A stretch of 64,000 nt of DNA from Enterobacter hormaechei subsp. xiangfangensis (GCF_001729785.1 NZ_CP017183.1:1302001-1366000), one strand, 5' to 3'; positions 8,017-18,628 are shown, numbered from the stretch's first letter. Notes: generated by a model from the letters alone, not told the origin. Made by a program: numbers and translations.

Positions 8017-9555
8017 TTATTTACGACGCTGACGCAGGCTCATCAGCACTGCGCCAAAGCCGAACAGCACGGTCAAAATCCACAGCGGCCAGTTCCCGGT
8101 GCGCGCGTAAGGGGTGAGCCCGGTAGTTGGCGTGACGTTAGTAGTCAGCACCTCACGGGTAAATTGCGGGATCATGGCCTGGATTTCACCCTGCGGACCA
8201 ATCACGGCGGTAATGCCGTTATTGGTGCTGCGCAGCAACGGACGCGCCAGCTCCAGAGAACGCATTCGCGCCATCTGGAAGTGCTGCCACGGACCAATCG
8301 ATTTACCGAACCACGCATCGTTTGAGATGGTCAGCAGATAGTCGGTGTCCGGGCGGAAATTATCGCGCACCTGCTCGCCGAGGATAATCTCGTAGCAAAT
8401 GGCGGCCGTCAGGGCAAAACCGTGCGCATGCAGCTGCGGCTGAACGTAAGGGCCCCGGCTGAATGAGGACATCGGCAAATCAAAGAACGGTGCCAGTGGG
8501 CGCAGAATAGACTCCAGCGGAACAAATTCGCCAAACGGTACAAGGTGGTTTTTGTTGTAACGATTGGTGGAGGTATAGCTGTATTCGCTGCCCTTACCGA
8601 GCGTAATGATCGTGTTGTACGTGTCATAGCGGTTCTGCTGATTGAGACGCGCATCCACAATTCCGGTGATCAGCGTACTGCCGCGTGCGCGCAGCAGATC
8701 GTCCATCATCTTCAGGAAGGGCTGCTGATTGATCTCCAGGTCTGGGATCGCAGACTCAGGCCAGATGATGAGCTGCGATTTGCCCATCACCTTTTCAGTG
8801 GCGTTGGCGTAGATTTTCAGCGTGTTCAGCAGCTGATTCTCATCCCATTTCAGGGACTGCGGGATATCGCCCTGGACCAGAGAAACCTGCGTGGCGCGCG
8901 CGGGCTCCAGCGTAAACCACTGGATATAACGCAGCGGGAAGGGCAGGGCAAACAGGATTAACGCGGCAACCAGCGGCTTCCAGTTACGTGTCACCAGGGC
9001 CAGCACCAGCAGGCCGCTGACGATCATCAACAGGAAGTTGATGGCTTCCACGCCCATGACCGGGGCCAGGCCTTTCAGCGGGCCGTCTACCTGGCTATAG
9101 CCGAACTGCAACCACGGGAAGCCGGTCAGTACCCAGCCGCGCAGAAATTCGGTGATTTGCCAGACAACGGGTGCCGCTATCGCCACGCGCAGCCAGGTCG
9201 TTTTTGGCCACAGGCGAGACAGGATGCCCGCGAACAGGCCAGTGTAGAGCGAAAGATAGGCGGCGAGCAGCACAACCAGGAAGACGTTAACCGGCCCCGG
9301 CATTCCGCCAAATTGCGCGATACTGACGTAGACCCAGTTGATACCAGAGCCAAACAGTCCCAGCCCCCAGAAGTAGCCGATGGCCGCGGCCTGTACCGGA
9401 CGACGGTTCAGGGTAAGCCCCTGTAGCCCCATCAGGGAGAGAATAGCGGCTGGCCAGATATCGTAAGGAGAAAAAGCCAGCGTACCGCTGGCTCCGAGTA
9501 ACAGCGCCAGCAGCAAACGGACGCGCTGGCGTTCAAAGAGTGGGGCAAATGCCAT
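8017..9555 (-). CDS. lnt: apolipoprotein N-acyltransferase
   Basis: Inner-membrane enzyme that adds the third acyl chain to the N-terminal cysteine of lipoproteins. The 512 residues equal the E. coli length. The N-terminal half is hydrophobic with about eight helices; the C-terminal nitrilase domain carries the catalytic triad region: glutamate in [10 protein letters not shown] near 267, lysine in [13 protein letters not shown] near 335 and cysteine in [12 protein letters not shown] near 387. It lies 5 nt downstream of ybeX in the conserved ybeZ-ybeY-ybeX-lnt run on the minus strand. Confidence 0.97.
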   Translation of the reverse strand: MAFAPLFERQRVRLLLALLLGASGTLAFSPYDIWPAAILSLMGLQGLTLNRRPVQAAAIGYFWGLGLFGSGINWVYVSIAQFGGMPGPVNVFLVVLLAAYLSLYTGLFAGILSRLWPKTTWLRVAIAAPVVWQITEFLRGWVLTGFPWLQFGYSQVDGPLKGLAPVMGVEAINFLLMIVSGLLVLALVTRNWKPLVAALILFALPFPLRYIQWFTLEPARATQVSLVQGDIPQSLKWDENQLLNTLKIYANATEKVMGKSQLIIWPESAIPDLEINQQPFLKMMDDLLRARGSTLITGIVDARLNQQNRYDTYNTIITLGKGSEYSYTSTNRYNKNHLVPFGEFVPLESILRPLAPFFDLPMSSFSRGPYVQPQLHAHGFALTAAICYEIILGEQVRDNFRPDTDYLLTISNDAWFGKSIGPWQHFQMARMRSLELARPLLRSTNNGITAVIGPQGEIQAMIPQFTREVLTTNVTPTTGLTPYARTGNWPLWILTVLFGFGAVLMSLRQRRK

Positions 9556-9560
9556 TTACA

Positions 9561-10439
9561 TTAATCTTCCAGTTTTGGCACCGGTGAGTCGTCCGGCATT
9601 CTGACGTGAACCTGAATAATACGTCGGCTGTCAGCCATTGCGACCTTGAACTGGTAACCATCGATGTCAACGGTTTCACCGCGGGCCGGAAGATGGCCGA
9701 AGGCCTGCATCACCAGACCACCAATGGTGTCCACTTCTTCATCGCTGAAGCTGGTGCCAAAGGTATCGTTGAAGTCTTCAATGGAGGCCAGCGCGCGCAC
9801 GGTCCAGGTGTGGCGGCTCAGCTGACGGAAGTCGATATCCTCTTCTTCGTCATACTCGTCTTCGATTTCGCCCACGATCAGCTCAAGGATGTCTTCGATT
9901 GTGACCAGACCGGAAACGCCACCAAATTCATCAATAACAATCGCCATGTGATAGCGCTGGGAGCGAAACTCCTTCAGCATCCGATCCACACGCTTACTTT
10001 CCGGCACAACCACGGCCGGGCGTAACACCTTTTCCATACTGAAGGCTTCGGCATCGCTGCGCATAAACGGCAGCAGATCTTTCGCCATCAAAATCCCTTC
10101 AATGTGATCTTTATCTTCGCTGATGACCGGGAAACGTGAGTGAGCCGATTCGATAATCACATCGAGGCACTCGTCCAGCGTCTGGTTGCGTTTCAGGGTA
10201 ATCATCTGCGAGCGGGGGATCATGATGTCGCGGACGCGCTGGTCGGCGATGTCCATCACCCCTTCGAGCATTTCGCGCGTATCTTCGTCGATAAGGTCGT
10301 TCTGCCCGGAATCACGAATCAGCTCCAGCAGTTCATCACGGTTTTTCGGTTCGCCGTGGAAAAGCTGGTTCAGAATGAGGGAGAAAAATCCCTTTTTAGT
10401 GGTTGTCGTGTCGCTACTGTGTGAATTGTCGTCGCTCAT
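9561..10439 (-). CDS. ybeX: CorC/YbeX family CBS-domain protein
   Basis: 292 residues, matching E. coli YbeX (annotated CorC, magnesium and cobalt efflux; more recent work ties it to ribosome maturation). Domain order: acidic N-terminal segment, a CBS pair from about 70 to 195 ([16 protein letters not shown]-like [53 protein letters not shown]), then a CorC_HlyC domain with the [17 protein letters not shown] motif. There is no membrane segment, so it is cytoplasmic. It is co-oriented with ybeY (84 nt upstream) and lnt. Confidence 0.95.
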   Translation of the reverse strand: MSDDNSHSSDTTTTKKGFFSLILNQLFHGEPKNRDELLELIRDSGQNDLIDEDTREMLEGVMDIADQRVRDIMIPRSQMITLKRNQTLDECLDVIIESAHSRFPVISEDKDHIEGILMAKDLLPFMRSDAEAFSMEKVLRPAVVVPESKRVDRMLKEFRSQRYHMAIVIDEFGGVSGLVTIEDILELIVGEIEDEYDEEEDIDFRQLSRHTWTVRALASIEDFNDTFGTSFSDEEVDTIGGLVMQAFGHLPARGETVDIDGYQFKVAMADSRRIIQVHVRMPDDSPVPKLED

Positions 10440-10523
10440 GGCGTTTGTTAAGGGTTCTCTTGTTAGTTCAACGTTAACCGCCGCGCTATGTCCCTGCGCG
10501 GCGGCATGGTAGTCAGTGACTGA

Positions 10524-10991
10524 CTATTCTTTCTCGGCAATGTACGGATCCTCATAGCCCAGAGCAAGCATTATCTCTGTCTCGAGGGATTCCATCTCTT
10601 CCGCTTCGTCATCTTCAATATGGTCGTAACCCAGAAGATGCAGGCTACCGTGCACCACCATGTGTGCCCAGTGCGCTTCCAGCGGCTTTTGCTGCTCTTT
10701 GGCTTCCTGCTCAACCACCTGACGGCAGATGATCAGATCGCCCAGCAGCGGCATCTCAATGCCCGGAGGGGCTTCGAACGGGAAAGAGAGCACGTTGGTC
10801 GGCTTATCTTTCCCGCGGTAGGTCAGGTTGAGCTCATGGCTTTCTGCTTCATCCACCAGGCGAATCGTGACCTCTGATTCTTCCTGAAACTGGGGGATAA
10901 CGGCATCCAGCCATTTCTGAAACTGTGCCTCTTCTGGCATGCCGGAATTATCTTCACAGGCCAGCTGTAAATCGAGGATCACCTGACTCAT
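10524..10991 (-). CDS. ybeY: rRNA maturation endonuclease YbeY
   Basis: Zinc-dependent single-strand endoribonuclease needed for 16S rRNA 3' processing and late 70S quality control. The 155 residues contain the UPF0054 metal-binding signature [11 protein letters not shown] near residues 114-124, and the conserved [14 protein letters not shown]. Its ATG overlaps the ybeZ stop as ATGA, indicating coupling with the PhoH-like NTPase. Confidence 0.97.
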   Translation of the reverse strand: MSQVILDLQLACEDNSGMPEEAQFQKWLDAVIPQFQEESEVTIRLVDEAESHELNLTYRGKDKPTNVLSFPFEAPPGIEMPLLGDLIICRQVVEQEAKEQQKPLEAHWAHMVVHGSLHLLGYDHIEDDEAEEMESLETEIMLALGYEDPYIAEKE

Positions 10992-12034
10992 TTCTGTTCA
11001 TGCTCCTGCGCTTCGCGCTTACGTTCTGCGGCCAGTTCGGCCCTGCGCTTCTGATCTGCCTCTTCCCAGGCCTCATAAGCGTTAACGATACGCGCGACCA
11101 CCGGATGGCGTACCACGTCTTCACTGTGGAAGAAGTTGAAGCTGATTTCCTCTACCTCGGCCAGGACTTCGATGGCGTGACGCAGACCCGATTTGGTGTT
11201 ACGCGGCAGGTCAATCTGGGTGACGTCACCGGTGATAACCGCTTTCGAGTTAAAGCCAATACGCGTCAGGAACATCTTCATCTGTTCGATAGTGGTGTTC
11301 TGGCTCTCATCCAGAATGATGAACGCGTCGTTAAGCGTACGGCCACGCATGTAGGCCAGCGGGGCCACTTCAATCACGTTACGCTCGATGAGCTTTTCAA
11401 CTTTCTCGAAGCCGAGCATTTCGAACAGCGCGTCATACAGCGGGCGCAGATACGGGTCGACCTTCTGGCTCAGATCGCCCGGCAGGAAGCCCAGTTTTTC
11501 ACCGGCTTCAACAGCAGGGCGGGTCAGCAGGATACGGCGGATCTCCTGACGCTCAAGCGCATCGACCGCAGCAGCAACGGCCAGATAGGTTTTACCCGTA
11601 CCCGCCGGGCCCACGCCGAAGGTGATGTCATGGTCGAGAATATTGGCGATGTACTGCGCCTGGTTCGGGGTACGAGGCTTAATCACGCCGCGTTTAGTTT
11701 TGATGTTGATGGCTTTGCCATAGTCCGGCACGCTCTCCGCGCTCTGCTCAAGCACGCGCGCCTCTTTGATGGCCAGGTGGATCTGTTCAGGTTCAATGTC
11801 CTGGATCTCACCGCGCATCGGGGCGGTATCAACATACAGGCTGCGGAGAATATCTGCCGCGGCGTTGACGCAGATTGGGCGTCCGGTGAGTTTGAAATGG
11901 TTATCGCGACGATTGATTTCGATACCCAGACGTCGCTCCAGTTGTTTGATGTTGTCATCAAACGGCCCGCACAGGCTCAGCAGGCGAGCGTTGTCTGCGG
12001 GCTCAAGGCTAATTTCACGCGTATCTATGTTCAA
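10988..12034 (-). CDS. ybeZ: PhoH-like NTPase YbeZ
   Basis: 348-residue cytoplasmic NTPase of the PhoH/PhoL family, functional partner of YbeY in RNA processing. Walker [17 protein letters not shown] lies near residue 130 and Walker [12 protein letters not shown] near 235. The start deserves note: homology with E. coli (MNIDTREI) begins at a TTG codon at 12034, preceded by AGAGGAA at the right spacing. The upstream ATG-initiated extension of 45 codons is hydrophobic nonsense without homology. TTG is therefore taken as the start. The C-terminal tail is charged ([11 protein letters not shown]). Confidence 0.93.
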   Translation of the reverse strand: MNIDTREISLEPADNARLLSLCGPFDDNIKQLERRLGIEINRRDNHFKLTGRPICVNAAADILRSLYVDTAPMRGEIQDIEPEQIHLAIKEARVLEQSAESVPDYGKAINIKTKRGVIKPRTPNQAQYIANILDHDITFGVGPAGTGKTYLAVAAAVDALERQEIRRILLTRPAVEAGEKLGFLPGDLSQKVDPYLRPLYDALFEMLGFEKVEKLIERNVIEVAPLAYMRGRTLNDAFIILDESQNTTIEQMKMFLTRIGFNSKAVITGDVTQIDLPRNTKSGLRHAIEVLAEVEEISFNFFHSEDVVRHPVVARIVNAYEAWEEADQKRRAELAAERKREAQEHEQK

Positions 12035-12164
12035 ACTGTTCCTCTTTAATTGGTTAACTGACCTGTGGCCACACGGCGTAATAAAACGGTCATTACCGAA
12101 ATTATTCACGCCACAGAATAAAGGCGCAAGCGTTGCGGTAGATATTGGGGGTGATGAGAGGAAA

Positions 12165-12190
12165 TACAAGGCCTGCCGGACAGGCAGGCC
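12165..12190 (-). terminator. hairpin downstream of miaB
   Basis: The perfect 8-bp arms GGCCTGCC and GGCAGGCC, loop 5 nt, lie directly after the miaB stop (12198). On the minus strand a short T-containing stretch (TTGTATTT) follows, so this is a plausible weak intrinsic terminator before ybeZ. Confidence 0.55.
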
Positions 12191-12197
12191 AGGAGGA

Positions 12198-13622
12198 TCA
12201 CGGCTGGTAAATACCTACGCCAGAGTCGTTGACCTTGCGGGTGCGAGAGATAACGGATTCCGGAGTCTGTGCAATTCGCAGACCCATTTCATCCTCAGTG
12301 CGTACCACCTTCCCGCGCAGCGAGTTCGTGAGCACTTCGACAATCTCGACGTCCACAAACTTACCGATCATGTCCGGGGTGCCTTCAAAATTCACCACGC
12401 GGTTATTTTCGGTTCGACCAGACAGTTCCATGATGCTCTTACGGGAGGTGCCTTCCACCAGAATACGCTGGACAGTGCCGAGCATGCGACGACTCCAGGC
12501 GTTGGCCTGCTGGTTGATACGCTCCTGTAGAATATACAGACGCTGCTTTTTCTCTTCTTCCGGTACATCATCAACCATATCGGCCGCAGGGGTGCCCGGG
12601 CGCGCAGAGAAGATAAAGCTGTAGCTGACGTCGAAATTCACCTCGCCGATGAGCTTCATGGTGCGCTCGAAGTCATCAGCGGTTTCGCCAGGGAAGCCGA
12701 CGATAAAGTCGGAGCTAATCTGGATATCCGGGCGCGCTTCACGCAGCTTGCGGATGGTGGACTTATACTCCAGCACCGTATGTGGACGACCCATCAGGTT
12801 CAGCACGCGGTCAGAGCCGCACTGGATAGGCAGGTGCAGGAAGCTCACCAGCTCTGGCGTATCGCGATAGACGTCAATAATGTCGTCGGTAAATTCCATC
12901 GGATGGCTGGTGGTAAAGCGAATGCGGTCGATGCCGTCAATCGCCGCCACCAGACGCAGCAGTTCAGCAAAGCTGCCGGTGGTGCCGTCGTAGTTTTCCC
13001 CGCGCCAGGCGTTCACGTTCTGCCCCAGCAGGTTCACTTCGCGAACGCCCTGCGCGGCAAGCTGCGCGATTTCAAACAGGATATCGTCTGCCGGGCGGCT
13101 CACTTCTTCACCGCGGGTGTAAGGCACCACGCAGTAAGTACAGTATTTGTTGCAGCCTTCCATGATGGAGACGAAGGCGGTCGGGCCATCAGCGCGCGGC
13201 TCTGGCAGACGGTCAAATTTCTCGATCTCCGGGAAGCTCACGTCAACCACCGGGCTACGGCTGCCGCGAACCTGATTAATCATCTCTGGCAGGCGGTGCA
13301 GGGTCTGAGGGCCAAAAACGATATCCACATAGGGGGCTCTCTGGCGGATCAGCTTACCTTCCTGCGATGCGACGCAGCCACCCACGCCAATGATCAGGTC
13401 CGGATTTTTCCGTTTGAGAAGCTTCCAGCGGCCTAACACATGAAAGACTTTTTCCTGTGCTTTTTCACGAATTGAACAGGTGTTCAGCAGCAGCACATCG
13501 GCTTCTTTCGCATTTTCAGTCAGCTGGTATCCGTGGGTGGTATCCAGCAGATCGGCCATCTTCGATGAATCGTATTCGTTCATCTGACAGCCCCAGGTTT
13601 TTATATGGAGTTTTTTAGTCAT
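12198..13622 (-). CDS. miaB: tRNA-2-methylthio-N6-dimethylallyladenosine synthase
   Basis: Radical-SAM methylthiotransferase that converts i6A37 to ms2i6A37 in tRNAs. The 474-residue start at 13622 ([15 protein letters not shown]) fits E. coli; the much longer open frame upstream overlaps ubiF on the other strand and is spurious. N-terminal cluster cysteines are in TWGCQMN (C12), NTCSIR and GGCVAS; the radical-SAM triad is [16 protein letters not shown] near 157-164; a TRAM domain occupies about 378-441. It is divergent from ubiF with a 135-bp gap. Confidence 0.97.
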   Translation of the reverse strand: MTKKLHIKTWGCQMNEYDSSKMADLLDTTHGYQLTENAKEADVLLLNTCSIREKAQEKVFHVLGRWKLLKRKNPDLIIGVGGCVASQEGKLIRQRAPYVDIVFGPQTLHRLPEMINQVRGSRSPVVDVSFPEIEKFDRLPEPRADGPTAFVSIMEGCNKYCTYCVVPYTRGEEVSRPADDILFEIAQLAAQGVREVNLLGQNVNAWRGENYDGTTGSFAELLRLVAAIDGIDRIRFTTSHPMEFTDDIIDVYRDTPELVSFLHLPIQCGSDRVLNLMGRPHTVLEYKSTIRKLREARPDIQISSDFIVGFPGETADDFERTMKLIGEVNFDVSYSFIFSARPGTPAADMVDDVPEEEKKQRLYILQERINQQANAWSRRMLGTVQRILVEGTSRKSIMELSGRTENNRVVNFEGTPDMIGKFVDVEIVEVLTNSLRGKVVRTEDEMGLRIAQTPESVISRTRKVNDSGVGIYQP

Positions 13623-13757
13623 CGACTTGCTCAGCTCAGGATTGCAAGCCGCGTATTGTAATGCTTTGGTGCGGTTGTGACCAGTATGAAGGTTGTCAAC
13701 CTCAGGGCCGCAAAAATCCGGTAAACTTAAGGCATTCTTCAATAAGGAATAGTGACC

Positions 13758-14933
13758 ATGACACTCCTGAACACCGAAGTTGCCGTTGTTGGCGGCGGTA
13801 TGGTCGGCGGCGCACTGGCGCTGGGGCTGGCGCAGCAGGGATTTGACGTAACCGTTATTGAACAGGCGGCTCCGCCGGCATTCGATCCTGCCAGCCAACC
13901 GGACGTGCGTATTTCCGCCATCAGCGCGGCCTCTGTTGATCTGCTTCGCGGGCTGGGCGTCTGGGAGGCGGTGCTGGCGATGCGCGCGCATCCTTACAGC
14001 CGTCTCGAAACCTGGGAGTGGGAAAATGCTCACGTGTCGTTTGATGCCGCCGAGCTGAAACTGCCGCGCCTGGGCTATATGGTGGAAAACAACGTGCTCC
14101 AGCAGGCACTCTGGCAGGCGCTGGAGGCGCACCCGAAGGTGACGCTGCGCGTGCCGGACTCGCTGAAAGGCCTGCATCGTCATGAGGGCGGGTATCTCCT
14201 GACGCTGGACAACGACGATGAGCTGGCCGTGAAGCTGGTGGTGGGGGCGGATGGCGCGAACTCGCAGGTCAGGCAGATGGCAGGCATTGGGATCCATGCC
14301 TGGCAGTACCAGCAGTCCTGCATGCTGATCACCGTTCAGTCAGCAAACGCGCCGGGCGAAAGCACCTGGCAGCATTTTACGCCGAACGGCCCGCATGCAT
14401 TCTTACCGCTGTTTGATAACTGGGCTTCGCTGGTGTGGTACGACAAACCGGCGCGCATTCGACAGTTGCAGGGGCTGTCCATGGATCAGTTGCAGCGCGA
14501 AATCCGCCAGCACTTCCCGAGCCGTCTGGGCAACGTGACCCCGGTTGCCGCCGGCGCATTCCCGCTGATGCGACGCCATGCGTTGCAGTATGCCCGTGAA
14601 GGACTGGTGCTTGTGGGGGACGCGGCGCACACCATTCATCCGCTGGCGGGGCAGGGGGTGAATCTGGGATACCGTGACGTCGATGCGTTACTGGATGTGC
14701 TGGGTAACGCTCGCGCCCACGCGGAAGCCTGGGCCAGCCATCAGGTTCTGAAGCGCTACCAGACGCGCCGTATGGCGGATAACTTCATTATGCAGTCGGG
14801 GATGGATCTGTTCTATGCCGGGTTCAGCAATGATGTTGGTCCGGTGCGTATAGTGCGCAATATTGGATTGATGGCAGCGGAACGTGCCGGTGGTCTGAAG
14901 CGTCAGGCCCTGAAGTACGCCCTCGGACTCTGA
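13758..14933 (+). CDS. ubiF: 3-demethoxyubiquinol 3-hydroxylase UbiF
   Basis: FAD-dependent monooxygenase of ubiquinone biosynthesis (C6 hydroxylation of demethoxyubiquinol). The Rossmann FAD motif [18 protein letters not shown] lies at residues 8-25, the DG motif in [16 protein letters not shown] and the second FAD motif in [16 protein letters not shown]. The open frame begins with GTG at 13752, but the AAGGA at 13744-13748 is spaced correctly for the ATG at 13758, which also gives 391 residues as in E. coli. It is followed by repeat copy 2 and converges on the tRNA operon. Confidence 0.95.
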   Translation: MTLLNTEVAVVGGGMVGGALALGLAQQGFDVTVIEQAAPPAFDPASQPDVRISAISAASVDLLRGLGVWEAVLAMRAHPYSRLETWEWENAHVSFDAAELKLPRLGYMVENNVLQQALWQALEAHPKVTLRVPDSLKGLHRHEGGYLLTLDNDDELAVKLVVGADGANSQVRQMAGIGIHAWQYQQSCMLITVQSANAPGESTWQHFTPNGPHAFLPLFDNWASLVWYDKPARIRQLQGLSMDQLQREIRQHFPSRLGNVTPVAAGAFPLMRRHALQYAREGLVLVGDAAHTIHPLAGQGVNLGYRDVDALLDVLGNARAHAEAWASHQVLKRYQTRRMADNFIMQSGMDLFYAGFSNDVGPVRIVRNIGLMAAERAGGLKRQALKYALGL

Positions 14934-14941
14934 TCTTTATT

Positions 14942-14986
14942 CCCTCTCCCCGTGGGAGAGGGTTAGGGTGAAGGCATCAGGCCGCA
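14942..14986 (+). repeat. palindromic intergenic repeat, copy 2
   Basis: CCCTCTCCCCGTGGGAGAGGG followed by TTAGGGTGAAGGCATCAGGCCGCA. Same unit and orientation as copy 1, directly after the ubiF stop. Confidence 0.85.
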
Positions 14987-15005
14987 CTATTCTGAACAAC
15001 AAAAA

Positions 15006-15029
15006 CAAAAAAGCCCGCAGAGCGGGCTT
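15006..15029 (-). terminator. intrinsic terminator of the tRNA operon
   Basis: The stem AAGCCCGC/GCGGGCTT (15011-15029) has a 3-nt loop and an A-run on the plus strand, which is a T-run after the stem on the minus strand. It ends the transcript 12 nt after glnX. Confidence 0.9.
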
Positions 15030-15041
15030 GTTTGTTTAAAG

Positions 15042-15116
15042 TGGCTGGGGTGCAGGGATTCGAACCCCGGAATGCTGGTATCAGAAACCAGAGCCTTACC
15101 GCTTGGCGACACCCCA
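15042..15116 (-). tRNA. glnX: tRNA-Gln(CUG)
   Basis: A 75-nt tRNA with encoded CCA. The acceptor TGGGGTG pairs with CACCCCA, the T-loop is GTTCGAATC and the anticodon CTG reads in TTTCTGATA. It is the seventh and last gene of the operon. Confidence 0.95.
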
Positions 15117-15150
15117 ATTGCGTTAAACAAACTGCTTAACGACTTTAAAG

Positions 15151-15225
15151 TGGCTGGGGTACGAGGATTCGAACCTCGGAATGCCGGAATCAGAATCCGG
15201 TGCCTTACCGCTTGGCGATACCCCA
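15151..15225 (-). tRNA. glnV: tRNA-Gln(CUG)
   Basis: A 75-nt tRNA with encoded CCA; acceptor TGGGGTA, anticodon CTG in ATTCTGATT. It differs from glnX in the acceptor, T-arm and anticodon stem. Sixth in the operon; in E. coli this is the supE amber-suppressor locus. Confidence 0.95.
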
Positions 15226-15266
15226 ACAATGTTCAGTTTACCGAATCGTATTCGATAACGTAAATA

Positions 15267-15343
15267 TGGTGGCTACGACGGGATTCGAACCTGTGACCCC
15301 ATCATTATGAGTGATGTGCTCTAACCAACTGAGCTACGTAGCC
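15267..15343 (-). tRNA. metU: tRNA-Met (elongator, CAU)
   Basis: A 77-nt tRNA with encoded CCA; acceptor GGCTACG, anticodon CAT in ACTCATAAT. The sequence is identical to metT in the same operon. The GG at the start of the acceptor and normal 1:72 pairing make it elongator, not initiator. Confidence 0.95.
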
Positions 15344-15360
15344 AGTACTGCAATCTTCGA

Positions 15361-15435
15361 TGGCTGGGGTACCTGGATTCGAACCAGGGAATGCCGGTAT
15401 CAAAAACCGGTGCCTTACCGCTTGGCGATACCCCA
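15361..15435 (-). tRNA. glnW: tRNA-Gln(UUG)
   Basis: A 75-nt tRNA with encoded CCA; anticodon TTG in TTTTTGATA. Identical to glnU, its upstream neighbour. Fourth in the operon. Confidence 0.95.
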
Positions 15436-15467
15436 ATACCGCGGAGAACCGCATGATCGAAGAAATA

Positions 15468-15542
15468 TGGCTGGGGTACCTGGATTCGAACCAGGGAATG
15501 CCGGTATCAAAAACCGGTGCCTTACCGCTTGGCGATACCCCA
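15468..15542 (-). tRNA. glnU: tRNA-Gln(UUG)
   Basis: A 75-nt tRNA with encoded CCA; anticodon TTG. Third in the operon and sequence-identical to glnW, with a 32-nt spacer between them. Confidence 0.95.
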
Positions 15543-15565
15543 TCCGTGCAACGCTTACCTGGGAA

Positions 15566-15650
15566 TGGTGCGGGAGGCGAGACTTGAACTCGCACACCTT
15601 GCGGCGCCAGAACCTAAATCTGGTGCGTCTACCAATTTCGCCACTCCCGC
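15566..15650 (-). tRNA. leuW: tRNA-Leu(UAG)
   Basis: An 85-nt class II tRNA with a long variable arm and encoded CCA; acceptor GCGGGAG, anticodon TAG in GATTTAGGT. Second in the operon. Confidence 0.95.
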
Positions 15651-15658
15651 AAAAAAGA

Positions 15659-15735
15659 TGGTGGCTACGACGGGATTCGAACCTGTGACCCCATCATTAT
15701 GAGTGATGTGCTCTAACCAACTGAGCTACGTAGCC
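15659..15735 (-). tRNA. metT: tRNA-Met (elongator, CAU)
   Basis: A 77-nt tRNA, promoter-proximal gene of the operon and identical to metU. It is separated from leuW by 8 nt. Confidence 0.95.
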
Positions 15736-15774
15736 ATCTTTTTTTCGCGTTACCTTATCGGCGTTGCGGGGCGC

Positions 15775-15803
15775 ATTATGCGTATAGACCCTTGCAGCGT
15801 CAA
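15775..15803 (-). promoter_or_regulatory. promoter of the tRNA operon
   Basis: On the minus strand TTGACG (15798-15803), a 17-bp spacer and CATAAT (15775-15780) form a strong sigma-70 promoter. The GC-rich discriminator GCGCCCC that follows is typical of stringently controlled stable-RNA promoters. Confidence 0.85.
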
Positions 15804-15920
15804 CACCTTTTTCAATGAAAATAGCCGGAATGTGACTGTTTGGTTAGGTTGCGAACAGCGAGGCCGAATATTCGACAATTATTGGTTATTAATCGATTTT
15901 ATGCCGGGAAAAGAGAGGCA

Positions 15921-15948
15921 AAAAAATCAGGCCCCGGAGGGCCTGATT
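15921..15948 (-). terminator. intrinsic terminator of asnB
   Basis: A 10-bp stem AATCAGGCCC/GGGCCTGATT with a 4-nt loop, followed on the minus strand by a T-run (15921-15926), 12 nt after the asnB stop. Confidence 0.9.
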
Positions 15949-15960
15949 ATAGTCTGGACA

Positions 15961-17625
15961 TTATTTATAAGCAGACTGGTGAACGCCCACCGCGCGTCCT
16001 GACGGATCGTTCATCGCTTTGAAGGATTCATCCCATTCAATGGCTTTAGCAGAAGAGCAGGCGACCGAAGGACCACCCGGTACGCACTCGGCTGCGCTTG
16101 GAACCGGGAACAGCTCCTCAAAGATCTCACGGTACAAATACGCCTCTTTCGAGGCTGGCGTGTTGTACGGGAAACGGAAGCTCGCAGTTTCCAGTTGTTG
16201 ATCAGAAACCTGTTTCGCCGCCACCTCTTTCAGGGTGTCGATCCAGCTGTAGCCTACGCCATCGGAGAACTGCTCTTTCTGACGCCACGCCACGCTCGCC
16301 GGCAGGTAGGATTCAAAACATTCACGCAGGATATGTTTCTCCATTTTGCCGTTGCCGCACATTTTGTCCTGTGGGTTGATGCGCATCGCCACATCGAGGA
16401 ATTTCTTATCGAGGAACGGCACGCGGGCTTCCACACCCCAGGCGGACATCGCTTTGTTGGCGCGCGCGCAGTCAAACATGTGCAGTGCCTGTAGCTTACG
16501 CACCGTTTCTTCATGCAGCTCTTTGGCGTTCGGTGCTTTGTGGAAATAGAGGTAACCGCCAAACACTTCGTCAGAACCCTCGCCGGAGAGCACCATCTTG
16601 ATGCCCATCGCTTTGATCTTTCGCGACATCAAATACATCGGCGTGGAGGCGCGAATGGTGGTCACATCATAGGTTTCAATGTGATAGATCACATCGCGGA
16701 TCGCATCCAGACCTTCCTGTACGGTGAAGTGAATTTCATGGTGCACCGTGCCAAGATGGTTCGCCACTTCCTGGGCGGCTTTCAGGTCAGGTGCCCCTTC
16801 CAGACCCACGGCAAAGGAGTGCAGCTGTGGCCACCAGGCTTCAGAGCGCTCCTGATCTTCCACGCGACGTGCGGCGAATTTCTTGGTGATCGCGGAGATC
16901 ACGGAGGAGTCCAGACCGCCGGAGAGCAGTACACCGTAGGGGACATCTGACATCAGGTGGCTTTTCACTGACTCTTCCAGCGCCTGACGCAGTTCCGCTT
17001 TGTCCGTCACGTTGTCTTTCACCGCTTCATAATCAAACCAGTCGCGCTGGTAGTACGGGCGGATCTCGCCGTCCTGGCTCCACAGGTAGCTACCTGCCGG
17101 GAACTCTTTGATGGTGCGGCATACCGGTACCAGGGCTTTCATCTCTGAGGCAACGTAGAAGTTACCGTGTTCATCGTGTCCCATGTACAGCGGGATAATA
17201 CCAATATGGTCGCGGCCAATCAGGTAAGCGTCTTTTTCGCTGTCGTACAGGGCGAAGGCGAACATACCTTGCAGGTCGTCGAGGAACTCCGGGCCTTTCT
17301 CCTGATACAGCGCCAGGATCACTTCGCAGTCTGAGCCGGTCTGAAACGCGTAGCGATCGCCGTACTCAGCGCGCAGCGCCTGATGGTTGTAAATTTCACC
17401 GTTAACAGCCAGCGCGTGCGTTTTTTTCTCGTTATACAGCGGCTGTGCGCCAGCGTTGACATCAACAATGGAGAGACGTTCGTGAGCCAGAATCGCTTTA
17501 TCGCTGGCGTAAACGCCTGACCAGTCCGGACCGCGATGGCGCATCAGGCGGGACAATTCGAGTGCTTTTTTACGCAGTTCGCCCGCGTCAGTTTTAATAT
17601 CCAGTACGCCAAAAATAGAACACAT
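15961..17625 (-). CDS. asnB: asparagine synthetase B (glutamine-hydrolysing)
   Basis: Converts aspartate to asparagine using ATP and glutamine in the cytoplasm. The 554 residues contain an N-terminal class II glutaminase domain starting with the catalytic Cys2 (MCSIFGV) with RHRGPDWSG and NGEIYNH, then a synthetase domain with the PP-loop LLSGGLDSSVIS near 232-243 and SGEGSDEVFGGY near 345. It is monocistronic, with its own terminator and a 250-bp region to nagD. The upstream 17626-17820 stretch should hold its promoter; I see no operator I can name. Confidence 0.97.
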   Translation of the reverse strand: MCSIFGVLDIKTDAGELRKKALELSRLMRHRGPDWSGVYASDKAILAHERLSIVDVNAGAQPLYNEKKTHALAVNGEIYNHQALRAEYGDRYAFQTGSDCEVILALYQEKGPEFLDDLQGMFAFALYDSEKDAYLIGRDHIGIIPLYMGHDEHGNFYVASEMKALVPVCRTIKEFPAGSYLWSQDGEIRPYYQRDWFDYEAVKDNVTDKAELRQALEESVKSHLMSDVPYGVLLSGGLDSSVISAITKKFAARRVEDQERSEAWWPQLHSFAVGLEGAPDLKAAQEVANHLGTVHHEIHFTVQEGLDAIRDVIYHIETYDVTTIRASTPMYLMSRKIKAMGIKMVLSGEGSDEVFGGYLYFHKAPNAKELHEETVRKLQALHMFDCARANKAMSAWGVEARVPFLDKKFLDVAMRINPQDKMCGNGKMEKHILRECFESYLPASVAWRQKEQFSDGVGYSWIDTLKEVAAKQVSDQQLETASFRFPYNTPASKEAYLYREIFEELFPVPSAAECVPGGPSVACSSAKAIEWDESFKAMNDPSGRAVGVHQSAYK

Positions 17626-17845
17626 AACCTTCTCCGTTAACCCTGTTGCGTTGTGATGTTGCTTGCTTATGAAAATGCCGCAAAAAGGGGAGGGGGCGCA
17701 AGCGTTTTACCGATGAAAACGTAAAAAGTGCAATGGCAATTGCCGAATCTTAAAAAAAGAGTATGCCTTAAGCGATTCTATTGATGATTTCTCAATGAAG
17801 AGCTGATTTCGTTAGATGAAGTGATGTTTTCAGACAGCAGAAATG

Positions 17846-17870
17846 AAAAACCACGCCCTGAGGCGTGGTT
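17846..17870 (-). terminator. intrinsic terminator of the nagBACD operon
   Basis: The 9-bp stem AACCACGCC/GGCGTGGTT has loop CTGA and is followed by T5 on the minus strand, 5 nt after the nagD stop. Confidence 0.9.
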
Positions 17871-17875
17871 CTGAA

Positions 17876-18628
17876 TCAAATAACGTCGATTTCGTCGACA
17901 GAGGGGTAAATCCAGCTTGGCCGGAACGGCATCGTATCAATGTCATCAAGCTGTGAAACGCCAGAAAGCACCAGGATGGTTTCAAGCCCCGCCTGGAAGC
18001 CAGCAAGAATATCGGTACGCAGGTTGTCGCCCACAATGACGGTTTCTTCTGAGTGTGCCTGCATCGTATTCAGTGCGGCGCGGATAATCCACGGGCTCGG
18101 TTTACCGACAACAAACGGCTTACGGCCCGAGATTTTTTCGATACCGGCACACAGCGCACCGCAGGCGGGATAAAAACCGCGACCGTGCGTGTCCGGGTTG
18201 GTGGCGATAAAACGCGCACCGTTGGCGACAAAGTAGGCTGCCTTATGCATCATCTCCCAGTTAAAGGAGCGCGTTTCGCCCACGATGACAAAGTCCGGGT
18301 TCACGTCGGTGATGGTGAAGCCCGCTTTATACAGCTCGTGGATCAGCGCACCTTCACCAACCACATAGGCTTTTTTGCCTTCCTGACGCTTCAGGAAATC
18401 CGCGGTCGCCATCGCAGAGGTATAAAACACGCTGTCCGGGACGTTGACGCCCGCAGTAGCAAAGCGGTTTGCCAGATCCTGACCAGTCTGTGAAGGGTAG
18501 TTCGTGAGAAGAACCAGTGGCATTCCTTTGTCGATGATGCGGTGAAGAAACTCCGCAGCACCCGGCACGGCAACGTTGTCGTGCATCAGCACGCCGTCGA
18601 TATCACAAATTACATTCTTAATGGTCAT
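17876..18628 (-). CDS. nagD: HAD-family UMP/nucleotide phosphatase NagD
   Basis: Cytoplasmic HAD phosphatase of the NagD (class IIA) subfamily, active on UMP in E. coli; its exact role in amino-sugar use is unclear. The 250 residues carry motif I CDIDGVLMHD near 9-18, motif II LLTNYPSQ near 41 and motif III/IV IVGDNLRTDILAG near 200. The ATG at 18628 matches the E. coli start; the frame opens two codons earlier with TTG. It is the last gene of nagBACD, 45 nt after nagC. Confidence 0.95.
   Translation of the reverse strand: MTIKNVICDIDGVLMHDNVAVPGAAEFLHRIIDKGMPLVLLTNYPSQTGQDLANRFATAGVNVPDSVFYTSAMATADFLKRQEGKKAYVVGEGALIHELYKAGFTITDVNPDFVIVGETRSFNWEMMHKAAYFVANGARFIATNPDTHGRGFYPACGALCAGIEKISGRKPFVVGKPSPWIIRAALNTMQAHSEETVIVGDNLRTDILAGFQAGLETILVLSGVSQLDDIDTMPFRPSWIYPSVDEIDVI

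Noticed and set aside
13623..14297. 225-codon N-terminal extension of miaB
   Set aside because: It is antisense to ubiF and has no homology to MiaB; the ATG at 13622 gives the family length.
15042..15735. Regularly spaced direct repeats resembling a CRISPR array
   Set aside because: The repeated units are full tRNA genes (four Gln, two Met, one Leu) with encoded CCA and a stable-RNA promoter; no CRISPR array is present in the window.
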